Shown piece after piece: positions 23,375 through 33,064 of a DNA stretch of 33,711 bases. Under the pieces are notes generated by a model. It had not been told where the DNA came from and searched no databases. It saw only the letters and a list, made by a program, of their open reading frames with translations. How positions within the stretch are numbered: the stretch's first letter is position 1; the number at the start of each line of letters is the position of its first letter. The position numbers and the translations under genes are program-made. Source of the stretch: CAZUSO01 sp964622775 (GTDB lineage: Bacteria; Bacteroidota; Bacteroidia; Chitinophagales; Chitinophagaceae); assembly GCA_964622775.1 (NCBI GenBank), contig CAZUSO010000030.1, forward strand, positions 1 to 33,711, given 5' to 3'.

Positions 23375-26300
23375 TTACCGCATAATATACATCTTCCCGA
23401 AATTGTGCTTGAAATATTTATCTACTGCCTGGTTAGCGCGATGCTCGATCTCCTTACCTTCAATGGAAGTAACTAATCGGTAGAGATAAACGCCATTCCC
23501 TAATAGCTGGCCGTACTGATCTCTTCCGTCCCATTTATACTCTGTGATATTCCGGCCGACATGAAGCGGGCCTAATTCATCCTTGGTAATTTCACGAACT
23601 ATCTTTCCCGTAACCGTCATGATCTGGATCTTGAACTGCGAGGGAATCTGAGACCCCGTTAAGGTAAACAGAAACGCAGTTGATGTGGAAAAGGGGTTGG
23701 GATAATTCAGCAGATTGGTGATTGTAGGCTTATTTTCCACCGTAAAGTTGATCTCATAAACAGGTGCGCTGCCGGCTATATTACCGGCTACATCTTTACC
23801 GGTTACAATAAGCTTATATAACCCGTCTTCTAACAGGGTCGGTTTAAATTCAATAACAGCCTGATTCTTTTTACCCTTGCTGATATCGGCAGGAATAAAT
23901 TTACAGATGGTTCCGTCGAATGGGATGCTGTCCACGCGGGACTGGTCGGGAGGATAAGCCAGTTTAATGGCAAGCAGGGAAGTATCTTTCAATGCTGAAA
24001 ACTTATTCTCATCCAGCATCAGCACTTTAATGAACGGCTTTGCGGAAACAATGTCTTTGTCCAGGATATGCACCCCGTCGAAGGTTATATCTAAAATGGG
24101 ATTGGTTTTGTCTCCATCTACATAAAACGGTATATATCCTAAATTGTTGGGATGATATTGCTCCGGCTGATCTTCGTCCGGGTTGGCTTCAATAAACAAG
24201 GTATTTCTTCCGGAATATTGAAACGGATTGAAATCAATACCTGCAATCAGCGTGTCATTACCGGGTAATTTCCGGTAACGCTTTTGCGCCAAAGTATGCT
24301 GTTGATTATTGGCATCAATCAGGCGATACTTCACCAATACGCTGTCCATCGGATAAGGTGTCAGGTTTTCAATAGCAATTTGCAAACCGGCGTTTTGTCC
24401 CTGCGTGAGTGAGTCTGCGGTGAATTTATAATGTGCCAGGGGATTGAGCGCTGCTTCCGGAACAGGGTCATATAATACGCGCCAGTAATTCAGGTGAGCG
24501 CTGGTGCGGTTAACATTGTCCACACTGTTCCAGATCATTTTAAGATAAGGATATTTTGTAGCGGAAATAAAGGAAAGCGAGGTGTCTTGTGCATTACCGG
24601 TATAAAGCAGGATTTCTTCCTGCTGTTTATTAATGCCGAATATTTTCACAAAAGGATGGTCGTTTTGCGGAATATTATCATAGCTGATCGGCTGCCACTT
24701 CAGGCTGTTCCACTTTTTTGCCGGGCCGATAACCGTACTGGTCACCATTCCGGTATCCGGGTAAGTAGAGAATGTCGCATCTAAGGTAATAATGTCGAGG
24801 CTGTCCTGGCTTACTACCTGTTGAACCGGGTAATTATTGTTACCTTTCTTACGAAAGAAAATGAAGGTTTTGTTATCGGTGAACTGATCAATCTGGTCAA
24901 AACCTAACTCCACAATTTTGTCATACAACGTGTTTCCCAAACCATATATTGACGCATCGGTCTGCCATTCCGTAATGGTTTGACGCGCCCAGAGATTCGG
25001 AGGCCCGCAATAAGTATAGTTTTTAATCAGGATATAATTATTATTCGGCACACTGTCGATAAAAAGCCGGGCATTATTTCTGCTTTGCGGAGTTGCACAG
25101 GAAAATTCAAACTGGTACTTATTATGGTTTCCGCAACGCGCTGCCGATCCTGCTATGCCATTAGCCGGATTTTCCCAGGGCAGTCCGGTTACGGAATCAA
25201 ATACTACAATGTGAATGGCGCCCTGATCTACACAGCCCACATCATCTAATAACACATCATTCAAAGTCTGGCTGATATTTACATAGTCGCGGTATTGCTC
25301 ATACAAAACACGGTTGCTGACATGCAATGAATTGACAAAGGGGCCGAATTCGAATTTCCGGGTGGAGGACGGCAGCTTAAGGCCGAAATAAGGTTCATCC
25401 CTTTTGTATTGATAATAATGCGACTGGTTCCATCCGTCCGAGCCATTCGTCAGGAATATAAAGGAACTGTTTCGCCATTGAATTTGCCCGTTCACCAACT
25501 GATCGGAGGCTGTACGCCAATAATAAACCGTATTGTTCTGATAGGTTAAAGCCGGCTTCCATTTGATCACACCGCCTTTGCTGGCGATAGTTGTACTCTG
25601 CTTCAGCGGGCTGTTAAACAAGGCGGTAGTATCAATTTCTACTTTATAGTTTACTTCAGGGCCGAACAGATTCAATGCCGATGATTTTAGCGTGATGCCC
25701 TGCTGATGTACAATAGCAAATTCGTGCGGATAAACCGGAACCAATCCATTGTCGGCGATAAACAATTCTAAAACCGCCTTATTATTTTGGTAGGAAATTT
25801 CGTTGAATTGGTTATCCGGGTTGATCCGGATTGTATAAACATTCAACCCGACATCATTTTGACGATTGATCGGTACCCGGAATTGCAGGGTGTCAGAAAA
25901 ATAGATCGGAATCCGGACAGAATCGGCATACAATACCGTCTGATTGCCGGATTTTGATTTTTCCAGAACGATTAAAACACTGTCTGAGGTAGATTTTCCC
26001 AGATTATACACGATAGCCTTCAGGCTGAAAGAATCCAGTGCGGTGGTAACCGGGGTGGGGCTGGCGGACAACTGTGCATCATCTGTGTAATAATCACTTT
26101 TGTCCGGATTATAAACCTGTAAAGCGGGGTCACCCTGCAACAGGATACATTGCTTATGAACCTTCATCATGGCAGAGGAGTTGATGCCTGCCAGCGTAGC
26201 ACGTATCTGCTCACCGATTGTTTTGCCGTATTCCTGGTAAGAAAACTTTTTATAAAGCGTTCTCATGTATTCATTCAGTTGGTTCGTGTAGCTGAAATTA

Positions 26301-28432
26301 TCAGACGCAAGCATCGCTACCGAGCCGCCGTTTACAGAGGTCAGGTAGCTTTCTCCTATCGTTTGATTGTATTGAAATATCTGGGAAACGTCACATCCGA
26401 ATGCAAAGAATATCGGGAATCGTGGGTTAGGATGATATACATTCGGATCGTTCAGATTATAATCGAATCCGGTGGAAGAAGCATGTCCGTAAAAGGTAAT
26501 GATATTGACACCACTGTTGATGGTGGAATCAATTCGGGCATCTTCGATGGTAGCTACCGGATCGGTGGTGTTTTTGGCAACTGTGATAATACTTCCGCCA
26601 ATGAGTGTGTCGCTGTAAGTTGCTTTGCAGGCATTCAGGTTAGGCACAAAGGTACCCTGTTGTAGTGCGGCATCCGTACCGCCCGCAATATGTAAGCCCG
26701 ATTTTTTCCAGATGGAATTTTCCAGATCCGGCATCGCGGGTATTTTCAGAGCATCTTCATAATGCTGTACTTTCGTAAGATAGGAACCGATTTCATCATT
26801 ATTCCATGCAGAAAAGCGGCCTACGGCTAATTCCGGCACATCATCATTGTCCGTGTCGGCAAATAAATTGTCGGATCCCGGATGGCCGTATGTTGGAACC
26901 AAAGCCGATGAAAACTGGTAATCCTGTGGTGACTGCGTGTAGGGTAAATACCGGTTATACTGTAATCCTTTCCCGATTATGAACAAAAATTCCGGGCGCA
27001 CATTCCAATGATTGATCGCATATCTTACAAAGCCCTTTACACCTAAAGGATGCATGGTATAGCCGTAACCAAACTGATTGTACAGTTCGGCCACATCCAC
27101 GACCACCACGTTATGGCCGCCTCCGGCCGCACTCTGACGGTATTGCCGGTAGTCACTGATGTAATTAGGGCTGGCATTGATATAATCCCGGTGAGTTAAA
27201 ATAATATAATCGCCCTGATTACTCGACTGGGAATAATCCCGGAAGCTGACTGGCGTGAAATTTTCTACAGTTTGAATCTCTGCTTCAGGGCTGACGAAAG
27301 CGTCTCGCATACCCGACGATGAATTCAGATAAAACACGGGATTATTGTTGGAATTTAAGGTGCCGGTATATCGCCTTTTATTCGTCAGATCAATCAATAC
27401 CGGAGCAGCTCCGTTTGTCGCAAAATTTGTGAGGGAGAGCAACTGTCCGGCTCCTGTAGCAGGCAGTTGAAAAAGAGTTCTCCGAGCGGTATCTCCGGTG
27501 AAGTCAAAAGTACGGGGATATCTTAATGATAGAAATGCCACGCCATAGCGGGCGGACTCTGAAAATTTAATAGCAGTATTGGTGCTTCCCAGGCTGGATA
27601 GCGGCACCGGAAGGCTTTTCTTCACTACATCAAATTTACCGTAGGTCGTATCAAAGACCTGAGTGGAGCCAACGGAAATATAGGTATGGTGGTTATAATC
27701 CTCCGAAGCGCCCACTAATGAAACATTCATTTGGGCATTCAGCGAGCTGTTCCCGGTATATTGATGTCTGGAAGTACGATTGATGGTATAATCTGCGGCA
27801 TTGTTGTTTCTGATGAGATACACATAACCTTCACCCACATCATACTGAGCGGAATAAAAATAAATATCGCCTGCATCGCTTCCGCTCACGTCATATCCAC
27901 CCAAAAGCGCCCGTGGATTAACGGATGCCCTGCTCTCATACCAAAAATATGGTTCGGCAGCCGGTTGAGGAGTAGGTATGGAATTATTAACGCTTTCAAT
28001 ACGCTGGTGTATATTGGTATTGTAGGTTAGAAAATAAAATGCCGTATCGCTCATCATCGGCGTTTCATCACTGGGTTGAGCTGCCGCATTGGGATAAAGC
28101 TGGGTATCCATTTTTCCGTTTGCCCGGTTCGCATAAAACTCAATGAAATCATTAGATCCGAATGCGCCGTTCGTGCTCACATATACAGGTACCTCCTGGC
28201 CTTCCCGGAATAAAGCCATCTGGCTCCCCGGTACGGAAGACATTCCTAAGTTGTCTAAGCTGGCTTTCGTGATACGGTAAACCCGTTGTTCTGCAATGCC
28301 GAACTTATAATAGGTATTGCCGAAAATGATCCATTCATTGCCATAAGTCTGAGCCCAACCACTCAGTTGGCCGGCACACAATAATAATAAAACAACTATT
28401 GATCTTATCCCATTTTTAGCGTACAGTTTCAT
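23375..28432 (-). CDS. porU2: Gingipain-family (C25) protein, putative T9SS sortase PorU2
   Basis: A 1685-residue exported protein with a signal peptide (MKLYAKNGIRSIVVLLLLC then AGQLSGWAQ). After a ~400-residue N-terminal region comes a peptidase C25 domain at about 406-775. The catalytic pair is visible: ITFYGHASSTGF with His650 and FFAFGCDVSQIF with Cys680, spaced 30 residues as in gingipains. LQGDPALQVYNP closes the domain. Beta-sandwich (CARDB-like and other Ig-like) regions fill ~790-1560. A FlgD-like Ig domain and T9SS-type ending cover ~1577-1685 (LNYPNPFSTSTAF, WDGRDQYGQLLGNGVYLYRL). PorU cleaves T9SS sorting domains and attaches cargo to lipopolysaccharide. PorU2 is a longer paralogue whose role is less defined. 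GTG at 28438 is possible, but the ATG at 28432 gives the better signal. It follows porV2 by 37 bp. Confidence 0.85.
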   Translation of the reverse strand: MKLYAKNGIRSIVVLLLLCAGQLSGWAQTYGNEWIIFGNTYYKFGIAEQRVYRITKASLDNLGMSSVPGSQMALFREGQEVPVYVSTNGAFGSNDFIEFYANRANGKMDTQLYPNAAAQPSDETPMMSDTAFYFLTYNTNIHQRIESVNNSIPTPQPAAEPYFWYESRASVNPRALLGGYDVSGSDAGDIYFYSAQYDVGEGYVYLIRNNNAADYTINRTSRHQYTGNSSLNAQMNVSLVGASEDYNHHTYISVGSTQVFDTTYGKFDVVKKSLPVPLSSLGSTNTAIKFSESARYGVAFLSLRYPRTFDFTGDTARRTLFQLPATGAGQLLSLTNFATNGAAPVLIDLTNKRRYTGTLNSNNNPVFYLNSSSGMRDAFVSPEAEIQTVENFTPVSFRDYSQSSNQGDYIILTHRDYINASPNYISDYRQYRQSAAGGGHNVVVVDVAELYNQFGYGYTMHPLGVKGFVRYAINHWNVRPEFLFIIGKGLQYNRYLPYTQSPQDYQFSSALVPTYGHPGSDNLFADTDNDDVPELAVGRFSAWNNDEIGSYLTKVQHYEDALKIPAMPDLENSIWKKSGLHIAGGTDAALQQGTFVPNLNACKATYSDTLIGGSIITVAKNTTDPVATIEDARIDSTINSGVNIITFYGHASSTGFDYNLNDPNVYHPNPRFPIFFAFGCDVSQIFQYNQTIGESYLTSVNGGSVAMLASDNFSYTNQLNEYMRTLYKKFSYQEYGKTIGEQIRATLAGINSSAMMKVHKQCILLQGDPALQVYNPDKSDYYTDDAQLSASPTPVTTALDSFSLKAIVYNLGKSTSDSVLIVLEKSKSGNQTVLYADSVRIPIYFSDTLQFRVPINRQNDVGLNVYTIRINPDNQFNEISYQNNKAVLELFIADNGLVPVYPHEFAIVHQQGITLKSSALNLFGPEVNYKVEIDTTALFNSPLKQSTTIASKGGVIKWKPALTYQNNTVYYWRTASDQLVNGQIQWRNSSFIFLTNGSDGWNQSHYYQYKRDEPYFGLKLPSSTRKFEFGPFVNSLHVSNRVLYEQYRDYVNISQTLNDVLLDDVGCVDQGAIHIVVFDSVTGLPWENPANGIAGSAARCGNHNKYQFEFSCATPQSRNNARLFIDSVPNNNYILIKNYTYCGPPNLWARQTITEWQTDASIYGLGNTLYDKIVELGFDQIDQFTDNKTFIFFRKKGNNNYPVQQVVSQDSLDIITLDATFSTYPDTGMVTSTVIGPAKKWNSLKWQPISYDNIPQNDHPFVKIFGINKQQEEILLYTGNAQDTSLSFISATKYPYLKMIWNSVDNVNRTSAHLNYWRVLYDPVPEAALNPLAHYKFTADSLTQGQNAGLQIAIENLTPYPMDSVLVKYRLIDANNQQHTLAQKRYRKLPGNDTLIAGIDFNPFQYSGRNTLFIEANPDEDQPEQYHPNNLGYIPFYVDGDKTNPILDITFDGVHILDKDIVSAKPFIKVLMLDENKFSALKDTSLLAIKLAYPPDQSRVDSIPFDGTICKFIPADISKGKKNQAVIEFKPTLLEDGLYKLIVTGKDVAGNIAGSAPVYEINFTVENKPTITNLLNYPNPFSTSTAFLFTLTGSQIPSQFKIQIMTVTGKIVREITKDELGPLHVGRNITEYKWDGRDQYGQLLGNGVYLYRLVTSIEGKEIEHRANQAVDKYFKHNFGKMYIMR

Positions 28433-28469
28433 TTTCACAATTTATTTTGAGCGTATGCGGTTTTAAAAA

Positions 28470-29705
28470 TTATTGATTGGATGAAGGTGCTTGCTGCCCG
28501 GGTAAAGAACCAGGCGAATTGGCCTGCTCACGCTGCTTCATACGTTCCAGCCGCTTAGCCCGTTCCGCTTTGCGTTTTTCTTCCTCTATCCTGCGCTTCG
28601 TGCTCGCTTTTAGCAAATCTACCCGGATGGAAACAATATGCGACATCAGGGGATTGTCCTGCACCTGAAGGCTGGTAAAGGCGTAATCAATAGATAAGCT
28701 TTTTATCTTAAACCCGACCCCGACTGATGGTTGAAATACGGTGTATTTTTTTTGATTTGTGGTATCGGCATTATCCAGAACGCGATAAAAATTACCAATG
28801 CCGCCTCTCAGAAAGATGCTGTTTTTATAGCTGGCTTCAATGCCCAAACGCGGATCAATACTGATGGGTTTTGAAGCGATAATGGTAGCCCGCTTTCCGT
28901 CTGTAGTCATGTCAAAGCCAAGCTCTGCAAGTACCTGAAATTTATCTTCCGCTTTCAGGAAATAATGTGCCACGCCAAAATTGAAACGGGGCAGCATCAC
29001 TTCGTAAGACTTCACCGGAATTTCATTGCCTGTTTGTCCGAAGATTTGCTTCTCATGATCGGTCAGGTGAAAGCTCCAGGCCGTATAAGTGCTGGTGATA
29101 TCTTTAGCCGTAATGCCGAATTGCCAGCTTTTATAATCCATCTGTACGCCCAAATCCAGTCCGAACCCCCAGGCATTGGCCATCTTGCCGATATTGCGGT
29201 ACAGCACTTTTGCATTAGCGCCAATACGGGTTTTGATATCCTGGTTATTTTTAAACAGGCTCAGATTTTGCGCATAAGATAATAATGCAGCATAATCTCC
29301 TGCCGAAATACCTTTTAATTTGGATTCGTCAAATGACCCGTCAGGGCGCACATAGTCGATCGTATAGGGTATGTCATCCGTTCCGAAGCGGATAAAACTG
29401 ATACCGATTGCCCGTTTATGATCCTGAATGGGCATGGTTATTGACGCAAAATCATATTTGGAAATACCGCCGAAATATTCGGCATGCATCAGGCCGCCCT
29501 GGATATCCGTTTCTATCTGCATCAGACCGGCAGGGTTCCAGTATCCGGCATAAGCGTCCGAACTGCTGGCAGACTGCGCTCCGGCCATACTCAAACCTCT
29601 TGCTCCGATACCGATATTCAAATACTCATTCACATAAATCCGTGGTTGCGCATTCGCCGCATATGCCAAGGAAAGGAATGAGATAATCAATGAAATTTTC
29701 TTCAT
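28470..29705 (-). CDS. porV2: Outer-membrane protein PorV2 (PorV/PorQ family, T9SS)
   Basis: A 411-residue beta-barrel of the PorV/FadL-like family. Signal peptide MKKISLIISFLSLAYAANA, mature start QPRIYVNEYLNIGIG. The family hallmark GARGLSMAGAQSAS followed by DAYAGYWNPAGL (about 30-62) is present. The body shows many amphipathic strands ending in aromatic residues. The C-terminal tail (about 370-411) is unusual: strongly basic and coiled (KRRIEEEKRKAERAKRLERM), then Ser/Pro/Gln-rich. PorV carries T9SS cargo to the PorU sortase in the outer membrane; the adjacent sortase-like gene 37 bp downstream fixes the pairing as PorV2-PorU2. It is first in this minus-strand operon and has its own promoter just upstream. 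Confidence 0.85.
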   Translation of the reverse strand: MKKISLIISFLSLAYAANAQPRIYVNEYLNIGIGARGLSMAGAQSASSSDAYAGYWNPAGLMQIETDIQGGLMHAEYFGGISKYDFASITMPIQDHKRAIGISFIRFGTDDIPYTIDYVRPDGSFDESKLKGISAGDYAALLSYAQNLSLFKNNQDIKTRIGANAKVLYRNIGKMANAWGFGLDLGVQMDYKSWQFGITAKDITSTYTAWSFHLTDHEKQIFGQTGNEIPVKSYEVMLPRFNFGVAHYFLKAEDKFQVLAELGFDMTTDGKRATIIASKPISIDPRLGIEASYKNSIFLRGGIGNFYRVLDNADTTNQKKYTVFQPSVGVGFKIKSLSIDYAFTSLQVQDNPLMSHIVSIRVDLLKASTKRRIEEEKRKAERAKRLERMKQREQANSPGSLPGQQAPSSNQ

Positions 29706-29738
29706 CTGAATGATATAATCTTAACCCTGATTTAACGC

Positions 29739-29767
29739 CAAATATAGCCCTTTATTGCCATTTCAAC
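29739..29767 (-). promoter_or_regulatory. Promoter of the porV2-porU2 operon
   Basis: On the minus strand TATATTTG (29746-29739) is a perfect TAnnTTTG -7 box. GTTG (29767-29764) lies 17 bases upstream as a near-match -33 box. The ATG at 29705 follows about 30 bases further. Confidence 0.5.
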
Positions 29768-29829
29768 CGGAAATTTATCCTGCATTTTTTCTTCCTCAAG
29801 CCCCGCTTTTCGCCTATTCTGTACGATTG

Positions 29830-29860
29830 CTTGCTAAGTGGCAGTAACCCTTTATTTTTG
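29830..29860 (+). promoter_or_regulatory. Promoter of the tyrS-nnr operon
   Basis: TATTTTTG (29853-29860) is a perfect TAnnTTTG box, and CTTG (29830-29833) sits exactly 19 bases upstream as the -33 element. It is about 42 bases before the tyrS start and divergent from the porV2 promoter. Confidence 0.65.
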
Positions 29861-29902
29861 CATACCTGAATTAGTATAATTATCATTTAACTGAAAAATA
29901 TT

Positions 29903-31207
29903 TTGGCCACAAATTTTATTCCCGAATTACAAAAACGCGGTCTGCTCCAGGATATAATACCCGGCACCGAAGCACAACTGGCACAGGAAATGACCATTGG
30001 TTATGTCGGTTTTGATCCCACTGCCGACAGCCTTCACATCGGCAGTATGCTGCCGATCATTCTGCTGATGCACATGCAGCGTGCCGGACATAAGCCTGTT
30101 GCACTGATTGGCGGAGCTACCGGAATGATTGGCGATCCCACCGGTAAATCTGCCGAACGGAATTTGCTGGATGCGGAGACCATCGACCATAATGTTGCCG
30201 GTATCCGAAAACAGTTAGCGCAGTTTCTGGACTTTAGCGATCATATCAGTAACAAAGCAGAACTGGTCAATAACTATGACTGGATGAAAAATATTTCCTT
30301 TCTCGATTTTATCCGGGATATCGGTAAGCATATTACCATCAATTACATGCTGGCTAAAGATTCGGTGCAGAAACGAATGGAATATGGCTTATCTTTTACG
30401 GAATTTACATACCAGTTGCTACAGGGTTACGATTTCTATCATCTCTATACCACTCAAAATGTGAAACTACAGTTTGGCGGCGCCGACCAGTGGGGCAATA
30501 TTGTAACAGGCTGCGAATTAATCCGGCGTAAGACCGATGGCAGTGCATTCGCATTTACCTGCCCCCTGCTGAAAAAAGCAGACGGTGGGAAATTTGGGAA
30601 AACAGAAAGCGGTAATATTTGGCTGGACCGGAACAAAACTTCTCCGTATCAATTTTACCAATACTGGCTGAATGTGTCTGATGAAGATGCCAAAAGCCTG
30701 ATTTATATTTTTACTTTTTTACCGCTGGATATGATAGAGGATCTTGTTGCAGCACATGATGCCGCACCACATTTAAGATTGCTTCAGAAAAAGCTGGCAG
30801 AAGAAATTACGGTAATGGTTCATAGCCGTGAAGATTTGGAATTTGCTCAAAAAGCTACGGAAATCCTGTTTGGAAAAGCCACCGCCGAAGCGTTGACTGC
30901 ACTGAATGAGCTACAGTTGCTGGACATTATGGAGGGTGTTTCACAGGTGAAATTCAGCAGGGAACTGCTCCGGGACGGATTTGATTTTGTGCAGTTCCTG
31001 GCAGATACCGGTATTTTCTCTTCCAAAGGCGAAGCCCGTAAAATGGCACAAAGCGGCGGGCTGAGCATCAATAAGCAAAAGATAAATGATGCCGGTCGTC
31101 TGCTTGTTCCTGATGATTTGCTGAATGGAAAATATATACTGATTCAAAAGGGTAAAAAACAATACTATCTTGCTGTAGCCCTGGATCCGGAAATCAACGT
31201 ATCATGA
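29903..31207 (+). CDS. tyrS: Tyrosine--tRNA ligase, TTG start
   Basis: A 434-residue class I aminoacyl-tRNA synthetase that activates tyrosine and charges tRNA-Tyr. Catalytic landmarks: GYVGFDPTADSLHIGSML with the HIGH-type motif HIGS at 45-48, GGADQWGNIVTG for the tyrosine/adenylate pocket, and KFGKTESG (about 229-236) as the KMSKS-loop variant. The C-terminal S4-like RNA-binding domain is GIFSSKGEARKMAQSGGLSINKQKI (about 370-395). Length matches the bacterial TyrRS type. The start is a TTG at 29903: the following ATNFIPELQKRGLL is the conserved N-terminus of Bacteroidota TyrRS, and no ATG lies near it. It overlaps the nnr gene by 4 bp and is first in the operon, driven by the promoter at 29830-29860. 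Confidence 0.97.
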   Translation: MATNFIPELQKRGLLQDIIPGTEAQLAQEMTIGYVGFDPTADSLHIGSMLPIILLMHMQRAGHKPVALIGGATGMIGDPTGKSAERNLLDAETIDHNVAGIRKQLAQFLDFSDHISNKAELVNNYDWMKNISFLDFIRDIGKHITINYMLAKDSVQKRMEYGLSFTEFTYQLLQGYDFYHLYTTQNVKLQFGGADQWGNIVTGCELIRRKTDGSAFAFTCPLLKKADGGKFGKTESGNIWLDRNKTSPYQFYQYWLNVSDEDAKSLIYIFTFLPLDMIEDLVAAHDAAPHLRLLQKKLAEEITVMVHSREDLEFAQKATEILFGKATAEALTALNELQLLDIMEGVSQVKFSRELLRDGFDFVQFLADTGIFSSKGEARKMAQSGGLSINKQKINDAGRLLVPDDLLNGKYILIQKGKKQYYLAVALDPEINVS

Positions 31208-32721
31208 AAATATTCACGGCACAACAGATCAGGGATGGCGATGCCTATACGGTTCAGCAGAGCGGCATTTCGTCAGTTGATTTGATGGAACGTGCTGCCC
31301 GGAAATGTTATGAATGGATTGCCGCTCATTTTTCCTATACTACGCCTGTCCTGATAGTCTGCGGAATGGGTAATAACGGCGGCGATGGTTTGGCGCTGAC
31401 CCGCATACTCCTGCAGGAAGGCTTCTCCGCTAAAGCTGTGGTGCTGAAATTAGCCGATGAGTTTTCTGCGGATGCTTCTTTGAATTTTACACGACTCCAT
31501 CAATTGGCGCCGGATAATATAAAGATGTTGTATGAAGGCATGTTCATCACCGATCTTCCGGAGCGTATCCTGATTGTGGAAGCCTTATTCGGAACAGGGT
31601 TGAACCGCTTGCCGAGCGGTTGGGCAGCCGATTTTATCCGGGAGATCAATGTCTTGCCCAACCGGATAATTGCGCTGGACATTCCGGGAGGACTTCCGTC
31701 GGATTCCCTGCCTGAAAAAGGCGCTGCCGTGACGGAAGCAGATTTTACGCTGAGTTTTCAGTTTTATAAACGGAGCTTTTTACATCCTGAAGCGGGACGA
31801 TTTGTCGGCGATGTGCAGATTCTGAATATCGGAATTAATGAAAAATATATTCGCGATACCCATTCTCAATATTACATCATCACACCCGAAATTATCCGGG
31901 AAATCTACCGACCCAGGAAGCCTTTTGCTCATAAAGGAACGTACGGAAAATCCATGCTGATTGGCGGAATGCGGGGAATGGGCGGCGCTATGGTATTAAG
32001 CGCTAAAGCAGCGCTCCGGTCAGGCGCGGGTCTGGTGTGTGTACAAACGCCAGATGCAGTTTGTTCCATAGTGCAGTCGGCAGTTCAGGAAGCAGTATGT
32101 ATGGCAAATGGTAAAGACTTTATTGAAAAAATTATTTTTCCGGAAGAAAATTATACGGTAGGTATTGGCCCTGGATTAGGAACGCATCATCAGACACAGG
32201 AAGCATTGCTTCATTTTCTGGAACAGGCTCAGCGCCCGGTAATCGTGGATGCGGATGCCCTGAACCTGATTGCAATAGATAAAGAAATGCTGAACCTGCT
32301 TCCGGCGTATTCCATACTGACTCCGCATCCCAAAGAGTTTGAACGTATTTTTGGGGCTTTCCCGGATAGTATGCTTCAGGTGGAATGGGCAAGAGGCATT
32401 GCCATGAAATATAATATCATTATTGTGCTGAAAGGGCATCATACTGCTGTGTTAATGCCGGATGGCAGTTGCTGGTATAACAGCACGGGCAATGCGGGAA
32501 TGGCAACCGGCGGCAGTGGAGATGTGCTTACCGGAATTATTACCGGTCTGCTGGCTCAGGGATACACATCCCGTGAGGCAGCGCTATTGGGCGTTTACCT
32601 GCATGGCCGCAGCGGCGACATCGCTGCCGGCAAGCTTTCCCAGGAAGCGTTAATTGCTGGAGATATTGTAGATTATATAGGAAAAGCCTTTCTGGAGATC
32701 GGCCTTGCTTCGGCGGACTGA
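31204..32721 (+). CDS. nnr: Bifunctional NAD(P)H-hydrate epimerase / ADP-dependent dehydratase
   Basis: A 505-residue two-domain repair enzyme that rescues NAD(P)H damaged by hydration. The N-terminal YjeF_N domain (1 to about 215) epimerises R- to S-NAD(P)HX; VCGMGNNGGDGLALTRIL carries NNGGDG at 57-62. The C-terminal ADP/ATP-dependent dehydratase domain (about 225-505) has the glycine-rich loop GIGPGLGTHHQT and the family motif NAGMATGGSGDVLTG with catalytic GSGD at about 435-441. The domain order and length match Nnr of other bacteria. It is translationally coupled to tyrS by an ATGA overlap. A short hairpin follows its stop. Confidence 0.96.
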   Translation: MKIFTAQQIRDGDAYTVQQSGISSVDLMERAARKCYEWIAAHFSYTTPVLIVCGMGNNGGDGLALTRILLQEGFSAKAVVLKLADEFSADASLNFTRLHQLAPDNIKMLYEGMFITDLPERILIVEALFGTGLNRLPSGWAADFIREINVLPNRIIALDIPGGLPSDSLPEKGAAVTEADFTLSFQFYKRSFLHPEAGRFVGDVQILNIGINEKYIRDTHSQYYIITPEIIREIYRPRKPFAHKGTYGKSMLIGGMRGMGGAMVLSAKAALRSGAGLVCVQTPDAVCSIVQSAVQEAVCMANGKDFIEKIIFPEENYTVGIGPGLGTHHQTQEALLHFLEQAQRPVIVDADALNLIAIDKEMLNLLPAYSILTPHPKEFERIFGAFPDSMLQVEWARGIAMKYNIIIVLKGHHTAVLMPDGSCWYNSTGNAGMATGGSGDVLTGIITGLLAQGYTSREAALLGVYLHGRSGDIAAGKLSQEALIAGDIVDYIGKAFLEIGLASAD

Positions 32722-32728
32722 TATTTCC

Positions 32729-32743
32729 ATGCGCAGGGCGCAT
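32729..32743 (+). terminator. Short hairpin after nnr, weak terminator candidate
   Basis: ATGCGC (32729-32734) and GCGCAT (32738-32743) are perfect arms around AGG, 7 bp past the nnr stop. Only TTC follows, so the U-tract is poor. It may mark the operon end or be part of the boundary with the mobile element. Confidence 0.35.
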
Positions 32744-32865
32744 TTCGAATCTTTGCATTACCTATGATATCACTCCTTTTTTTCGTCATACGAACAGGTT
32801 AGCGTCATTGGGAGTTACCAACCAGGTTCAGCCTTGATTATAATACCGTGACATGTAGTACCTTT

Positions 32866-33045
32866 AAAAACGAGAAAGCTATTGCAGTGTAGCAGTCTTT
32901 CATTTAGTGTTTTGTACCTCCTTGTGAGTCTTGCTTCAAAGAACGGTCCATTATTGTTTGGTGATACCGCAGTAGCGGCATTCCCGTTTGGCAGCATGCC
33001 TTTATTTCCTGAACCTCTTTGAGCAATAGCCTTCTCGTTTTTTTT
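32866..33045 (+). ncRNA. Structured non-coding segment, candidate IS110 bridge RNA
   Basis: A 20-bp inverted repeat with one mismatch closes the segment. The left arm 32866-32885 (AAAAACGAGAAAGCTATTGC) pairs with the right arm 33023-33042 (GCAATAGCCTTCTCGTTTTT). The right arm continues into a run of eight Ts (33038-33045), like a terminator. The span is 177 nt. Inside lie smaller hairpins such as CCGC-AGTA-GCGG near 32969-32980 and GGCAT...ATGCC near 32979-33002. It lies immediately upstream of an IS110-type transposase gene, where IS110-group elements encode the bridge RNA whose loops pair with donor and target DNA. TATAAT-like sequence near 32837-32843 could act as promoter. Alternative: a transposase leader attenuator. 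Guide-loop pairing has not been tested. Confidence 0.5.
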
Positions 33046-33064
33046 AACTACTAAAAAAGAAGTT

